Assembly: GCF_009755815.1 (NCBI RefSeq) | Contig: NZ_WRPK01000008.1 | Span: 62,001 to 126,000, forward strand | Direction: 5' to 3' | DNA from: Flavisphingomonas formosensis | GTDB lineage: Bacteria; Pseudomonadota; Alphaproteobacteria; Sphingomonadales; Sphingomonadaceae | Length of the DNA: 64,000 nucleotides | Shown: positions 8,607 through 16,426 of the stretch, in pieces | Layout of the letters: each line of letters starts with the position of its first letter | Numbering within the stretch: the first letter of the stretch is position 1 | The notes under the pieces: generated by a model | The model's database searches: none | Seen by the model: only the letters and a program-made list of their open reading frames with translations | What the model was told of the DNA's origin: nothing | Position numbers and translations under genes: made by a program

Positions 8607-8631
8607 GGAACAGTGTTCTATATTTTAGAAC
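8607..8631 (+). promoter_or_regulatory. IclR-type operator, site A
   Basis: 25 bp with the pattern GAAC, 3 bp, GTTC, 8 bp, AGAAC; the right 17 bp is a perfect GTTCTA/TAGAAC inverted repeat with a 5 bp spacer. It lies 32 bp before the methyltransferase ATG. The same arrangement with identical spacing occurs at 13109-13133 and 13288-13312, and the IclR gene is the third gene downstream. Confidence 0.7.
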
Positions 8632-8662
8632 GCTGTGCGCCGCGACAGGCTGGAGGCCCCAG

Positions 8663-9850
8663 ATGGCACAAATGGACTTGGCAAATTCGACGATCGCCGA
8701 CATCGAGACGGTGACCCAGCCGACGCATGACGAAATCGCGCGCCAGCGCTTTTGCAGCGTGCTGCGCCGTCACGCCATCCAGGATTTCGCCACTGCCGTG
8801 GAGGCGGACTATCGCGAGCGCGTCGCCCCCAAGGCGGGCGCCCCCGCCACCAGATGGCGCGAGATCGACAAGGCGATGGAGCGGGAGAACAGCTACCGCT
8901 TCTACAGCACGCTGCGCTACAATGCGCAGGAAATGTGCTTCCTTTCGGTCCAGCCGGAAGTCGAGCGCGCCCTGCCCGATCTGATTGCCGTCGCCCGCGA
9001 CGCTGCCGAGCGCAATCCTGCCGGCGGCTCGCTGCGCCTCGATCCGGCGCTCGCCGTGCCGGCCTATGTCACCAATCTCGACGTCCATCTGACGCCGGGC
9101 TGCTTCCACAGCGAATTCACAGAGGACGACGTGGCGCAGGGTGCGGTCGTCAGCCTAGGTTCGCGCGTCTTCACTGCCCAGCAGAGCCATCGCAGCTGGG
9201 GCGGCGTGGCGCGCGTGATCAGCCGCTGGATCAAGGCTGCCTATCCCGATTTCACGCCCACGCGCATGCTCGACATCGGCACCACTTCGGGCAAGAACCT
9301 CATCCCCTATGTCGAGGCCTTTCCGGGCGTCGAGGCGCATGGCATCGACGTCGGCGCGCCGCTGCTGCGCTACGGCCATGCGGTGGCCGAGCATGCCGGT
9401 GTCCCCGTCCACTACAGCCAGCAGAATGCCGAGCACACCGATTTCCCAGACGGCCATTTCGACCTGATCGTCTCGAGCTTCTTCTTCCATGAGATCCCAG
9501 TCTGGGCGACGAAGAAGGTGCTCGCCGAATGCCAGCGCCTGCTCAAGCCGGGCGGTCTGATGGTGCATCAGGAGTTGCCCGCGCATGACCTGGTCGACGC
9601 GTGGGAAAATTATTTCTGGAATTGGGACACGCGCAACAACAACGAGCCGGCCTACACCGCCTTCCGCGATCAGGATCCGATCGCGCTGATGGCCGATGCC
9701 GGCTTCGATCCGGCTGCAAGCTTCGCGCATATCCTACCCGATATCGGCGCCTATCCGGATCGCACCGCCGCTTTCGCCTGGGACGAGCCGGGCCGGCCGC
9801 GCCACGGCAAGGGCGGCTGGTATGTATTCGGCAGCCGCAAGCCGGCCTGA
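8663..9850 (+). CDS. class I SAM methyltransferase-fold protein with unusual N-terminal domain (paralog 1)
   Basis: 395 residues. The C-terminal half has the Rossmann methyltransferase motifs: MLDIGTTSGKNLIPY (motif I), EAHGIDVGAPLLRY, and FDLIVSSFFFHEIP, with LLKPGGLMVHQE after it. The first ~175 residues are not a domain I recognise but are shared with the protein at 24515-25660: RYNAQEMCFLSV, GSLRLDP, DVHLTPGCF and an acidic DDVAQGA block. GGAGG 7 bases before the ATG supports the start. It is first in an operon with an MFS carrier and the IclR gene, behind operator site A. Whether it methylates a pathway intermediate is unknown. Confidence 0.8.
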   Translation: MAQMDLANSTIADIETVTQPTHDEIARQRFCSVLRRHAIQDFATAVEADYRERVAPKAGAPATRWREIDKAMERENSYRFYSTLRYNAQEMCFLSVQPEVERALPDLIAVARDAAERNPAGGSLRLDPALAVPAYVTNLDVHLTPGCFHSEFTEDDVAQGAVVSLGSRVFTAQQSHRSWGGVARVISRWIKAAYPDFTPTRMLDIGTTSGKNLIPYVEAFPGVEAHGIDVGAPLLRYGHAVAEHAGVPVHYSQQNAEHTDFPDGHFDLIVSSFFFHEIPVWATKKVLAECQRLLKPGGLMVHQELPAHDLVDAWENYFWNWDTRNNNEPAYTAFRDQDPIALMADAGFDPAASFAHILPDIGAYPDRTAAFAWDEPGRPRHGKGGWYVFGSRKPA

Positions 9851-9929
9851 CGACGATCGCGGGGCAGCGCATCACAGACAATCGGGGCCGCCGGCCGGGA
9901 CCAACCCGGCCGACTGAAGGACGACACGC

Positions 9930-11249
9930 GTGATATTGGAAAAGAATAGCGCCGCCTACCGCTGGTATGTCGTGCTGCTGCTGCTCTTGATATTCATCCT
10001 ATCCTATTTCGACCGCTACATTCTCAGCCTGCTGGTCGAGCCGATCAAGAAGGCACTGGAGCTCAACGACTTCCAGATCGGCCTGCTGCTCGGCCCAGCC
10101 TTCTCGACCTTCCACGTACTCGTCGCGATCCCGCTCGGCTGGTATGCGGACCGCACCAACCGCAAATATCTGCTGCTCGCAGGCATCGTCATCTGGTGCA
10201 CCATGACGGCGAGCAGCGGCCTGGTCGCCACCTTTCTGCCGCTCTTCCTGATGCGCCTCGGCCTGGGGCTCGGCGAGGCGGTGGTGAGCCCCTGCTCGGT
10301 CTCGATGATCAGCGACTATTTCAGCCGCAAAGAGCGATCGCGCGCGATCAGCGTCTATATGGCGGGCCCCTATCTCGGCGCCGGCCTCGCCTTCCTCGCC
10401 GGCGGCTTCATCGTCAGCCATCTCGAAACGCTCGGCCATGTGTCTTGGCCGATCTTCGGCACGCTCGCGCCCTGGCAGGCGGCCTTCGTGCTGGTCGGCA
10501 TCCCGGGCTTCGTCTTCGCCGGCCTGATGCTGTCGGTGCGCGAACCCGAACGGCAGGAGCGCATCTCGAAAGGCACCAGCGCCACCCTCGCCTTCCGCTA
10601 CATCTGGAAGCGCTGGCGCGGCTTCGGCTCGCTGTTCGTCGGCTCGACCAGCAATCTCGCGCTGAGCGCGCTCACCTTGTGGAACGTGCCGCTGTTTTCG
10701 CGGGTCTATGGCTGGAGCGTCGCCGAGACCGGTTTCGTCACCGGCCTCTTCTATTTCACCGCCGGCCCGATCGGCACTGCCGTCGCGGTCTGGGCGACCA
10801 GGTATTTCGAGGCGGGTCGCACGGACGGCTCGATGCGCGTGCTGCTGCTCGGCCTGATCATCTGCGTGCCGTTCAGCGCCTTCTATCCGGTGATGCCGAC
10901 GGCGGAACTGGCGGTCGCGCTGATGTTCGTCGCTTTCATCGGCAAATCGGTGGCGACCGCTGCCGGCCCGGCCGCGATGGCGCTCATCACCCCGGGCGAA
11001 ATCCGCACCCAGTCGATGGCGATCTTCAACACCGTCATCTCGCTGATCGGTCCGCTGATCGGCCCGCCGCTGATCGGCTGGGCCACCGACGCGCTCGGCG
11101 ATCCAAAGAAAATCAACGTCGTCCTGTGCGGTTACGTATTGTTGATCGGCTTGCCCTCGATCGTGATAGTGTCACTCGGATTGAAATATTATCGTGCGGC
11201 GGTGAAAGATCTGGAAGAAGCGCTGCAGGCCGTGCCGGCACAGCATTGA
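9930..11249 (+). CDS. MFS transporter (spinster-like), probable substrate uptake or export
   Basis: 439-residue major facilitator with about 12 hydrophobic segments. The first segment, WYVVLLLLLIFILSYFDRY, is followed by the cytoplasmic loop PLGWYADRTNRKYLL, the MFS motif A variant. GLGLGEAVVSPCSVSMISDYF is typical of the spinster-like group common in sphingomonad catabolic clusters. The start is GTG 9930 with GAAGGA upstream. It sits between the methyltransferase and the IclR gene, which suggests inner-membrane transport of the inducing substrate. Direction and substrate are inferred. Confidence 0.88.
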   Translation: MILEKNSAAYRWYVVLLLLLIFILSYFDRYILSLLVEPIKKALELNDFQIGLLLGPAFSTFHVLVAIPLGWYADRTNRKYLLLAGIVIWCTMTASSGLVATFLPLFLMRLGLGLGEAVVSPCSVSMISDYFSRKERSRAISVYMAGPYLGAGLAFLAGGFIVSHLETLGHVSWPIFGTLAPWQAAFVLVGIPGFVFAGLMLSVREPERQERISKGTSATLAFRYIWKRWRGFGSLFVGSTSNLALSALTLWNVPLFSRVYGWSVAETGFVTGLFYFTAGPIGTAVAVWATRYFEAGRTDGSMRVLLLGLIICVPFSAFYPVMPTAELAVALMFVAFIGKSVATAAGPAAMALITPGEIRTQSMAIFNTVISLIGPLIGPPLIGWATDALGDPKKINVVLCGYVLLIGLPSIVIVSLGLKYYRAAVKDLEEALQAVPAQH

Positions 11250-11299
11250 ATGACGCCGCACTCCGCTTGTTACGGGATGGCGGCCGGATCGGGGACGGA

Positions 11300-12076
11300 A
11301 TGGACAAGACGATCGTCAAGGGCATGTCGGTGCTCGAAACGCTGGTGGCCTCTCCGGAGCCGCTCGGCGTGTCCGAGCTCGCCCGGCTCGTAGGCCTGAC
11401 GAAGAGCAATATTCACCGCTATCTGCAGACGTTCGTGGCGCTCGGCTATGTGTCGGCCAGCAACGGCCGCTACGCCGCGACGCTCAAGATCTGGCAGCAG
11501 GGCGCTCAGGTGATCGAGCGGCTGGATCTGCGCCGTACGATCCGGCCGATCATGGAGCGACTGGCGCGGGCCACGCTGGAGACGGTGCATCTCGCGCTTT
11601 GCGAAGGCGCCAACGTCATCTATGTCGAGAAGGCCGAGGGCGTGCATTCGGTGCGCGCCTTTTCCGAGATCGGCGAGCGCGCGCCCGCTCATTGCTCGGC
11701 CACCGGCAAGGTCTTCCTCGCCTATCATCCGACCGCGCTGCAGGAAACGCTGGCGCGTCCGCTGCGCTACTATACGCCCCACACCATCACCGACGCCGAC
11801 GCACTCGTCGCCGCCACTGAGGAGGTCCGCGCTTCCGGCATCGCGATCAACCGCGGCGAATGGGAGGTTACCGTCGGCGGCGTCGCCGCGCCCGTCTGGG
11901 GGCCGGACGATCAGATCATCGCCGCGATGGGCCTCACCCTGCCGCTCATCCGCTACACCGAGGAAAACAGCGCCACGCTGATCGCACAGGTCCGCGCCGC
12001 CGCCGCCGAAGCCTCCCGCGCGCTCGGCGCCTCGCCCCAGCAGATCGGCGCCGGCAAGTCCCGCCTGGTGGCGTAA
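11300..12076 (+). CDS. IclR-family transcriptional regulator
   Basis: 258 residues. The N-terminal winged helix is visible in VLETLVASPEPLGVSELARLVGLTKSNIHRYLQTF. The C-terminal effector domain has HLALCEGANVIYVEKAEG, PAHCSATGKVFLAYH and AINRGEWEVTVGGVAAPV, the usual IclR landmarks. ATG 11300 is the Met immediately before the HTH. Last gene of the 8663 operon, so site A would make it autoregulated. Three matching 25 bp motifs flank this gene cluster, and it is the obvious candidate to bind them. The ligand is probably a pathway acid. Confidence 0.92.
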   Translation: MDKTIVKGMSVLETLVASPEPLGVSELARLVGLTKSNIHRYLQTFVALGYVSASNGRYAATLKIWQQGAQVIERLDLRRTIRPIMERLARATLETVHLALCEGANVIYVEKAEGVHSVRAFSEIGERAPAHCSATGKVFLAYHPTALQETLARPLRYYTPHTITDADALVAATEEVRASGIAINRGEWEVTVGGVAAPVWGPDDQIIAAMGLTLPLIRYTEENSATLIAQVRAAAAEASRALGASPQQIGAGKSRLVA

Positions 12077-12087
12077 GCGATTCAATC

Positions 12088-12107
12088 CTCTCCCGCTTCC
12101 GGGAGAG
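12088..12107. terminator. hairpin between IclR and convergent alpha/beta hydrolase gene
   Basis: Perfect 8 bp arms CTCTCCCG and CGGGAGAG with a CTTC loop, in the 40 bp between two converging stop codons. There is no T tract; it is probably a bidirectional terminator. Confidence 0.55.
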
Positions 12108-12116
12108 AGCCTCAGA

Positions 12117-13094
12117 TCAGCGCTTTCCCGTTGCTTCTCTCACGAAGTCCGCCGCGATGTCGGACCAGCGCGCCGGTTCGACGATCAGCATGTGCGCCGA
12201 CCCGTCCGAGAATTTCCGGTAGCGGAAATTGGGCTTCATCTGCCCGGTGCGGATGTCGATCGGATTGAGCGCGTCGGCGCCGTCGGACAGCACCAGCACC
12301 GGCACCTCGATGAGTTTGAGGTCCGATGCCATGTCATTGTCGAAGACGGCGGCATGCGCGACATCCGCGGCACCGGCCAGGAACAGGTTCAAAGTCGACC
12401 AGTTGATCGTCACCAGATTGCGCGGAGAGACGCCCTGCGCGCGGAACAGCTTGGCATAATAGGCGCTGAGATGGCTGCCGTCGGGCTTCAACGTCATGTC
12501 GGCTTCCGGCAGAGCCTTGCGCTGCGCCCGCTCGGCTTCGTTATAATTCGGCGCGCCGTGCAGGATCACGCCCTCCACCCGCTCGGGATGATGCGCGGCG
12601 AGCGCAGCCGCGATCGACGCACCGGTATGATGGCCAGCGACGACGACCTTGCGAATCTTCAGATAATCCAGCACCGGCACGATATTCTCGGCATATTGCT
12701 GGATCGTCGGCGCTCCGTCCGGCGCATCCGACATGCCGTAGCCGGGCGTGTCGATCGCCAGGGTACGGATGCCGCGTGCGGCGAGACAAGGCTGGATATC
12801 CGCGAACTCGACCAGCGACCAGGGCGTCTGGTGAAGCAGCAGCAGCACCGGCCCCGTCGCCGGCCCCATCATGCGGTAATGGACCTGTCCCATCGGCGAT
12901 GGCGCATAGCCTTTGCCGCCTTTGAGCACGCTGAGGCCATCCCAATGCGAATCGGTCTCGGCGGGCGGTGCGCAGCGCGCGGCCCGTTGGGCCGGCGGCG
13001 ACGCGCCCGCATCGTTCGCAAAGGCGAGAGCGGGGAGGACCATATGATTGACCAATGCCGCGCCTAGACATGCTCCGACGACCCATCTTCGCAT
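12117..13094 (-). CDS. exported alpha/beta-hydrolase-fold protein with histidine at the nucleophile elbow (ABH1)
   Basis: 325 residues from ATG 13094, which has GAGG upstream; ATG 13106 is possible, but an operator ends only 3 bp before it. The start gives a signal peptide, MRRWVVGACLGAALVNHM then LPALAFA, so it is probably periplasmic. The fold is clear: LLLLHQTPWSL oxyanion region, IDTPGYGMSDAP, VVAGHHTGASIAAALA elbow, VLVLSDGADALNPI acid and SDGSAHMLIVEP histidine. The elbow reads G-H-H-T-G instead of G-x-S-x-G, so classical serine hydrolysis is unlikely. The gene is preceded by operator site C and is probably IclR-controlled. Confidence 0.82.
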   Translation of the reverse strand: MRRWVVGACLGAALVNHMVLPALAFANDAGASPPAQRAARCAPPAETDSHWDGLSVLKGGKGYAPSPMGQVHYRMMGPATGPVLLLLHQTPWSLVEFADIQPCLAARGIRTLAIDTPGYGMSDAPDGAPTIQQYAENIVPVLDYLKIRKVVVAGHHTGASIAAALAAHHPERVEGVILHGAPNYNEAERAQRKALPEADMTLKPDGSHLSAYYAKLFRAQGVSPRNLVTINWSTLNLFLAGAADVAHAAVFDNDMASDLKLIEVPVLVLSDGADALNPIDIRTGQMKPNFRYRKFSDGSAHMLIVEPARWSDIAADFVREATGKR

Positions 13095-13108
13095 GTCGCG
13101 CCTCATAC

Positions 13109-13133
13109 GTTCTGAATAATAGAACATCGTTCC
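13109..13133 (-). promoter_or_regulatory. IclR-type operator, site C
   Basis: Read on the minus strand it is GGAAC, 3 bp, GTTC, 8 bp, AGAAC, the same layout as sites A and B. It lies immediately upstream of the ABH1 start, where it would overlap promoter or leader. Confidence 0.7.
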
Positions 13134-13287
13134 ATAATTGAGTGTGTCGCCGTGTATCCGGACTGTCAACGCGCTCTCGCATCCTGGCCATCCTGCGAAG
13201 CCGGTTTTGCTGCACCGCAGGCAAATCGCAGCCGCATGGGCATTCCGCCTTGACGGCTAGTCGGCACCCAGTTTAGCCTCAAGATAT

Positions 13288-13312
13288 AGAACATCGTTCC
13301 GTATTTTAGAAC
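13288..13312 (+). promoter_or_regulatory. IclR-type operator, site B
   Basis: AGAAC, 3 bp, GTTC, 8 bp, AGAAC, with the same spacing as sites A and C, 22 bp before the ATG of the flavoprotein at 13335. Sites B and C lie in one 240 bp divergent promoter region. Confidence 0.7.
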
Positions 13313-13334
13313 ACAATCCTTCGGAGTCGCAAAC

Positions 13335-14750
13335 ATGTGGGATGTGGTCGTTGTCGGCGGTGGATCGTCGGGATTGCCGGCGGCCATTTTCGCGGCCGAA
13401 CGCGGCGGGCGCGTGCTCTTGCTCGATCACGCAGCGCAGCTGGGCGGCACGCTCTGGGTCGCGACAGGCCAGATGAGCGCAGCCGGCACCCGGCTGCAGC
13501 GCGAAAAGGGGATCGAGGACAGCGCCGACGCCCATTTCGAAGACGTGCTGCGGATCAGCCGCGGCACGATCAACCCGGAACTGGCCCGCCTTGCGGTGGA
13601 CAACGCCGCCGCCACCTTCGATTGGCTGATGGAACGCGGTTTCGAGCCGATGCCCGATCATCCCGTCGCCGGTTACGGCCACGAGCCCTACCTCGAGAAA
13701 CGTTATTACTGGGGCGCCAAGGGCGGCATCAGCGTGAAGGACGTGCTGGTCCCGATCGTCGAGGAGCTGGAGCGGCGCGGCGCGATCGACGTGCGGCTCC
13801 AGCATGAGGTGATCGCGATCGATACGGACGAGAAGGGCCGCGTCACCGGCGTCGTGGCTCGTGATCAGGAGAACCAGGAGCATCGCTTCGCCGGTGGCAG
13901 CGTCGTGCTGAGCTGTGGCGGCTATGCGGCCGATCCTGCCCTGTTCGCCGAACTCAGCGGCTATCCGCTCTACAATGCCGCTCCCTATCCCTTCTCGCGC
14001 GGCGCCGGGCTCAAGCTGGGCCAGTCGGTCGGCGGCTACCTGCGAGGCTTCGAGAATGTCTTCAACAACTTCGGGACGCTATACAATAGCGATATCTTCC
14101 CCGCCCGTACCGTCGCACCGGTCGAAACCTTCCCGGAACGGCGCGAACCCTGGGAAATCTACGTCAACGCCGAAGGAAATCGTTTCATCCGCGAGGATAT
14201 TCGCAGCGTCGATGCCCGCGAGATGGCACTGATGGACCAGCCCGATCGTCGTTACTGGATCGTCTTCGACCAATATGTGCTCGATCATGCGCCGCCGATC
14301 GTCGTCGGATGGACGCGCGAAGACATGGTGAAAGCCTTCGCCGAGGATGGTCCTGCCTTCTCCAGCGCGCCGGATCTGGCGACGCTCGCCGAACGGGCAG
14401 GTATCGATGCGAACGGACTTTCCCGTGCGGTCGCCGGCTATAATTACGGCGTGCTGACCGGCAACGACTTCTTCGGCCGCATCCATCGCCCGGTCGCGCT
14501 CGAAAGCGGCCCCTTCTACGCGATCCGCATGCAGGGCAGCTCCATCTCGGGCGCGGTGGGGCTCGCGGTCGACGACGCCCTGCGCGTGATCCGCAAGGAC
14601 GGCAGCGTGATCGAGAATCTCTATGCAATCGGCGAGCTGCTCGGCTCCGGCCAGACAATGGGCAAGGCCGCATGCGGCGGCATGATGGTGACGCCTGCGA
14701 TGAGCTTTGGCCGCCTGCTCGGCCGGACCCTGCCGATCGCGGCCCGTTGA
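13335..14750 (+). CDS. FAD-dependent oxidoreductase, fumarate reductase/ketosteroid dehydrogenase-like (FAD_binding_2)
   Basis: 471-residue soluble flavoprotein. The N-terminus VVVVGGGSSGLPAAIFAAERG binds FAD ADP; AAQLGGTLWVATGQMSAAG is the next family block. The C-terminus has AIGELLGSGQTMGKAACGGMMVTPAMSFGR, the FAD cap typical of KstD/FrdA relatives. These enzymes desaturate or reduce C=C bonds next to carbonyls. A CGGAG ribosome site precedes the ATG. It overlaps the next gene (TGATG) and is under operator site B. The electron partner and substrate are unknown. Confidence 0.85.
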   Translation: MWDVVVVGGGSSGLPAAIFAAERGGRVLLLDHAAQLGGTLWVATGQMSAAGTRLQREKGIEDSADAHFEDVLRISRGTINPELARLAVDNAAATFDWLMERGFEPMPDHPVAGYGHEPYLEKRYYWGAKGGISVKDVLVPIVEELERRGAIDVRLQHEVIAIDTDEKGRVTGVVARDQENQEHRFAGGSVVLSCGGYAADPALFAELSGYPLYNAAPYPFSRGAGLKLGQSVGGYLRGFENVFNNFGTLYNSDIFPARTVAPVETFPERREPWEIYVNAEGNRFIREDIRSVDAREMALMDQPDRRYWIVFDQYVLDHAPPIVVGWTREDMVKAFAEDGPAFSSAPDLATLAERAGIDANGLSRAVAGYNYGVLTGNDFFGRIHRPVALESGPFYAIRMQGSSISGAVGLAVDDALRVIRKDGSVIENLYAIGELLGSGQTMGKAACGGMMVTPAMSFGRLLGRTLPIAAR

Positions 14751-15568
14751 TGCTGCCTTCCGTCAACCTGCTGCCCGGCGAACGCCGCGGCTATGTGGAT
14801 GGCCCTTGCGGTCAGGTCCATTATCGCGAGCAGGGCGCGGGCATCCCGATCGTCCTCATTCATCAGGCCCCCTGGGGATCGATCCAGTATCGCCGCGCGA
14901 TCCCGGTGCTGGCCGCCGCGGGCTACCGCGTCGTGGCGCCCGACCTGCCCGGCCACGGAATGTCCGACCCGCCGGCCGAAGCGGCGAGCATCGAACTCTA
15001 TGCCGATACCGTCGCGGCCGTGATCGCGGCGCTCGATCTCGGCCCGGCCGCGCTGGTCGGCCATCATGGCGGCTGCCTTGTCGGCGCGCGCCTCGCGGCC
15101 ACTCGTCCCGAGCTGGCCCGCGCGCTCGTCACCGACAACATGCCCTATTACACCGCCGCGCAGCGCGCCGAGCGCTCCGGGACGCTGAGCGACGTGCAGC
15201 AGATCAAGCCTGACGGCAGCCATTTCACCGACCGCTGGGCGGTGGTGCGGCGGATCGCCGACCCCGCGTGGAGCGACGAGACGGTCCATGTCGGCATCGT
15301 CGCCTATTTCGCCAACGGCCCCTGGAAGGAAGACGGTCACCGCGCCGCACCTGCTTATGACCTCGAGTCCGATATCGACGCAATCGCCTGCCCGACGCTG
15401 GTGATCTCCAGCCATCAGGACCGGCTGTTCCCGATGGGCCGCCAGCTCGTCGAACGCCGGCCGGGCTGGTCCTATGCCGAATATCCCGGCGGCGCCGGCA
15501 TGGTGTTCGAACGCGTGCGGGAATGGGCTGCGCCGATCCTCGCCTTCCTGGCCCGGCAAGCCAGCTGA
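14750..15568 (+). CDS. alpha/beta-hydrolase-fold protein lacking serine and histidine of the triad (ABH2)
   Basis: 272 residues, cytoplasmic. Seen: IVLIHQAPWGSIQY, VVAPDLPGHGMSDPP, the elbow ALVGHHGGCLVGARLA and LVISSHQDRLFP acid region. As in ABH1, the nucleophile position is histidine (GHHGG). The region where the catalytic histidine should be reads AEYPGGAGMVFERV and has none. It therefore probably performs non-hydrolytic chemistry (lyase, cofactor-free oxygenase or isomerase) or only binds. Translationally coupled to the flavoprotein (TGATG) and followed by a GST. Confidence 0.8.
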   Translation: MLPSVNLLPGERRGYVDGPCGQVHYREQGAGIPIVLIHQAPWGSIQYRRAIPVLAAAGYRVVAPDLPGHGMSDPPAEAASIELYADTVAAVIAALDLGPAALVGHHGGCLVGARLAATRPELARALVTDNMPYYTAAQRAERSGTLSDVQQIKPDGSHFTDRWAVVRRIADPAWSDETVHVGIVAYFANGPWKEDGHRAAPAYDLESDIDAIACPTLVISSHQDRLFPMGRQLVERRPGWSYAEYPGGAGMVFERVREWAAPILAFLARQAS

Positions 15569-15594
15569 CATCCGCCGGAAAGGGCAGACATATC

Positions 15595-16188
15595 ATGACG
15601 CTTACCATCTATGGACGACCGGGGTCGCGGGCTCGTCGTCCGCTCTGGGTCGCGCGCGAGCTCGGCCTCGAGGTTCAGAATATCGAGCCGGCGCCGGGCG
15701 AGACCAAGCAGCCCGCCTATCTGGCGATCAATCCCAACGGCAAGGTTCCGGCGTTGATCGAGGATGGCTTCACCCTCTTCGAATCTTTCGCGCAGAGCCT
15801 CTATCTCGCCAAGAAATATGGCACCGGCCGCCTCTACCCCGAGACGATCGAGGGCGAAGCGCTCGTCTGGCAGTGGACGCTCTGGGGTCTCAACGAGCTG
15901 GAGCGGCTGCTGACCGTCTGTCTCTTCGATCGGGTGATCAAACCCGAGGCCGAACGCGACACCGCCGCCGCCGACAAGGCCGAGCAGGACTTGCAGGCAC
16001 CACTCGCCATCCTCGATCGCGCTCTCGCCGGGCGGGACTGGCTGGTCGGCGAGGGATTCACCGTGGCCGACATCAACGTCGCCGCGATCGTGGCGCTTGC
16101 GCGGCCGTGCAAAGTCGATCTCGGCGGCCATGCCAACGTCGCGGCCTGGTTGGAACGCGCCCTCGCGCGGCCGGCTTATGCCGGCTGA
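15595..16188 (+). CDS. glutathione S-transferase family protein
   Basis: 197 residues. The thioredoxin-fold N-domain is MTLTIYGRPGSRARRPLWVA then NPNGKVPALIEDGFTLFES, the glutathione-binding VP..E-S pattern. The C-terminal helical domain ends WLVGEGFTVADINVAAIVAL, the conserved N-capping box. ATG 15595 gives the normal start; no residue obviously replaces the usual catalytic Tyr/Ser/Cys except the serine of PGSRARR. Third gene of the site B operon. It may conjugate an electrophilic intermediate or act as a glutathione-dependent isomerase or etherase. Confidence 0.85.
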   Translation: MTLTIYGRPGSRARRPLWVARELGLEVQNIEPAPGETKQPAYLAINPNGKVPALIEDGFTLFESFAQSLYLAKKYGTGRLYPETIEGEALVWQWTLWGLNELERLLTVCLFDRVIKPEAERDTAAADKAEQDLQAPLAILDRALAGRDWLVGEGFTVADINVAAIVALARPCKVDLGGHANVAAWLERALARPAYAG

Positions 16189-16258
16189 TTGTTGCATCGG
16201 AAGCACAGCATCAGCGGGGCATCGCCGCAGCGATATTAGCGCGTGACAGCGCCCGCTT

Positions 16259-16283
16259 TATGTCATACACATATAACAAATAA
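16259..16283. promoter_or_regulatory. putative GntR-type operator, site 2
   Basis: TATGTCATA then TATAACAAATAA; 19 of 25 positions agree with site 1 at 1086-1110, including the TAT.AC-AAATAA end. It is 144 bp upstream of the TonB receptor ATG. Confidence 0.5.
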
Positions 16284-16302
16284 TAATCGGAATTCGCAGG
16301 GC

Positions 16303-16325
16303 CTCCGGCGACTCGCGCGCCGGAG
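16303..16325. other. GC-rich hairpin in the TonB receptor leader region
   Basis: Perfect 8 bp arms CTCCGGCG and CGCCGGAG around 7 bases, followed by a second small CGGG/CCCG hairpin near 16330-16345. Located between operator site 2 and the receptor gene. It could be a leader structure or the terminator of the upstream GST operon. Confidence 0.35.
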
Positions 16326-16426
16326 ATGGGCGGGGCTTTGCCCGGACGCACGGGGCGGCACCGAGTGGGCAGGACACTAGTCAGGGAGCGTGTCTTAGAG
16401 ACACCAGATCGAAAGGTAAGATCCGG

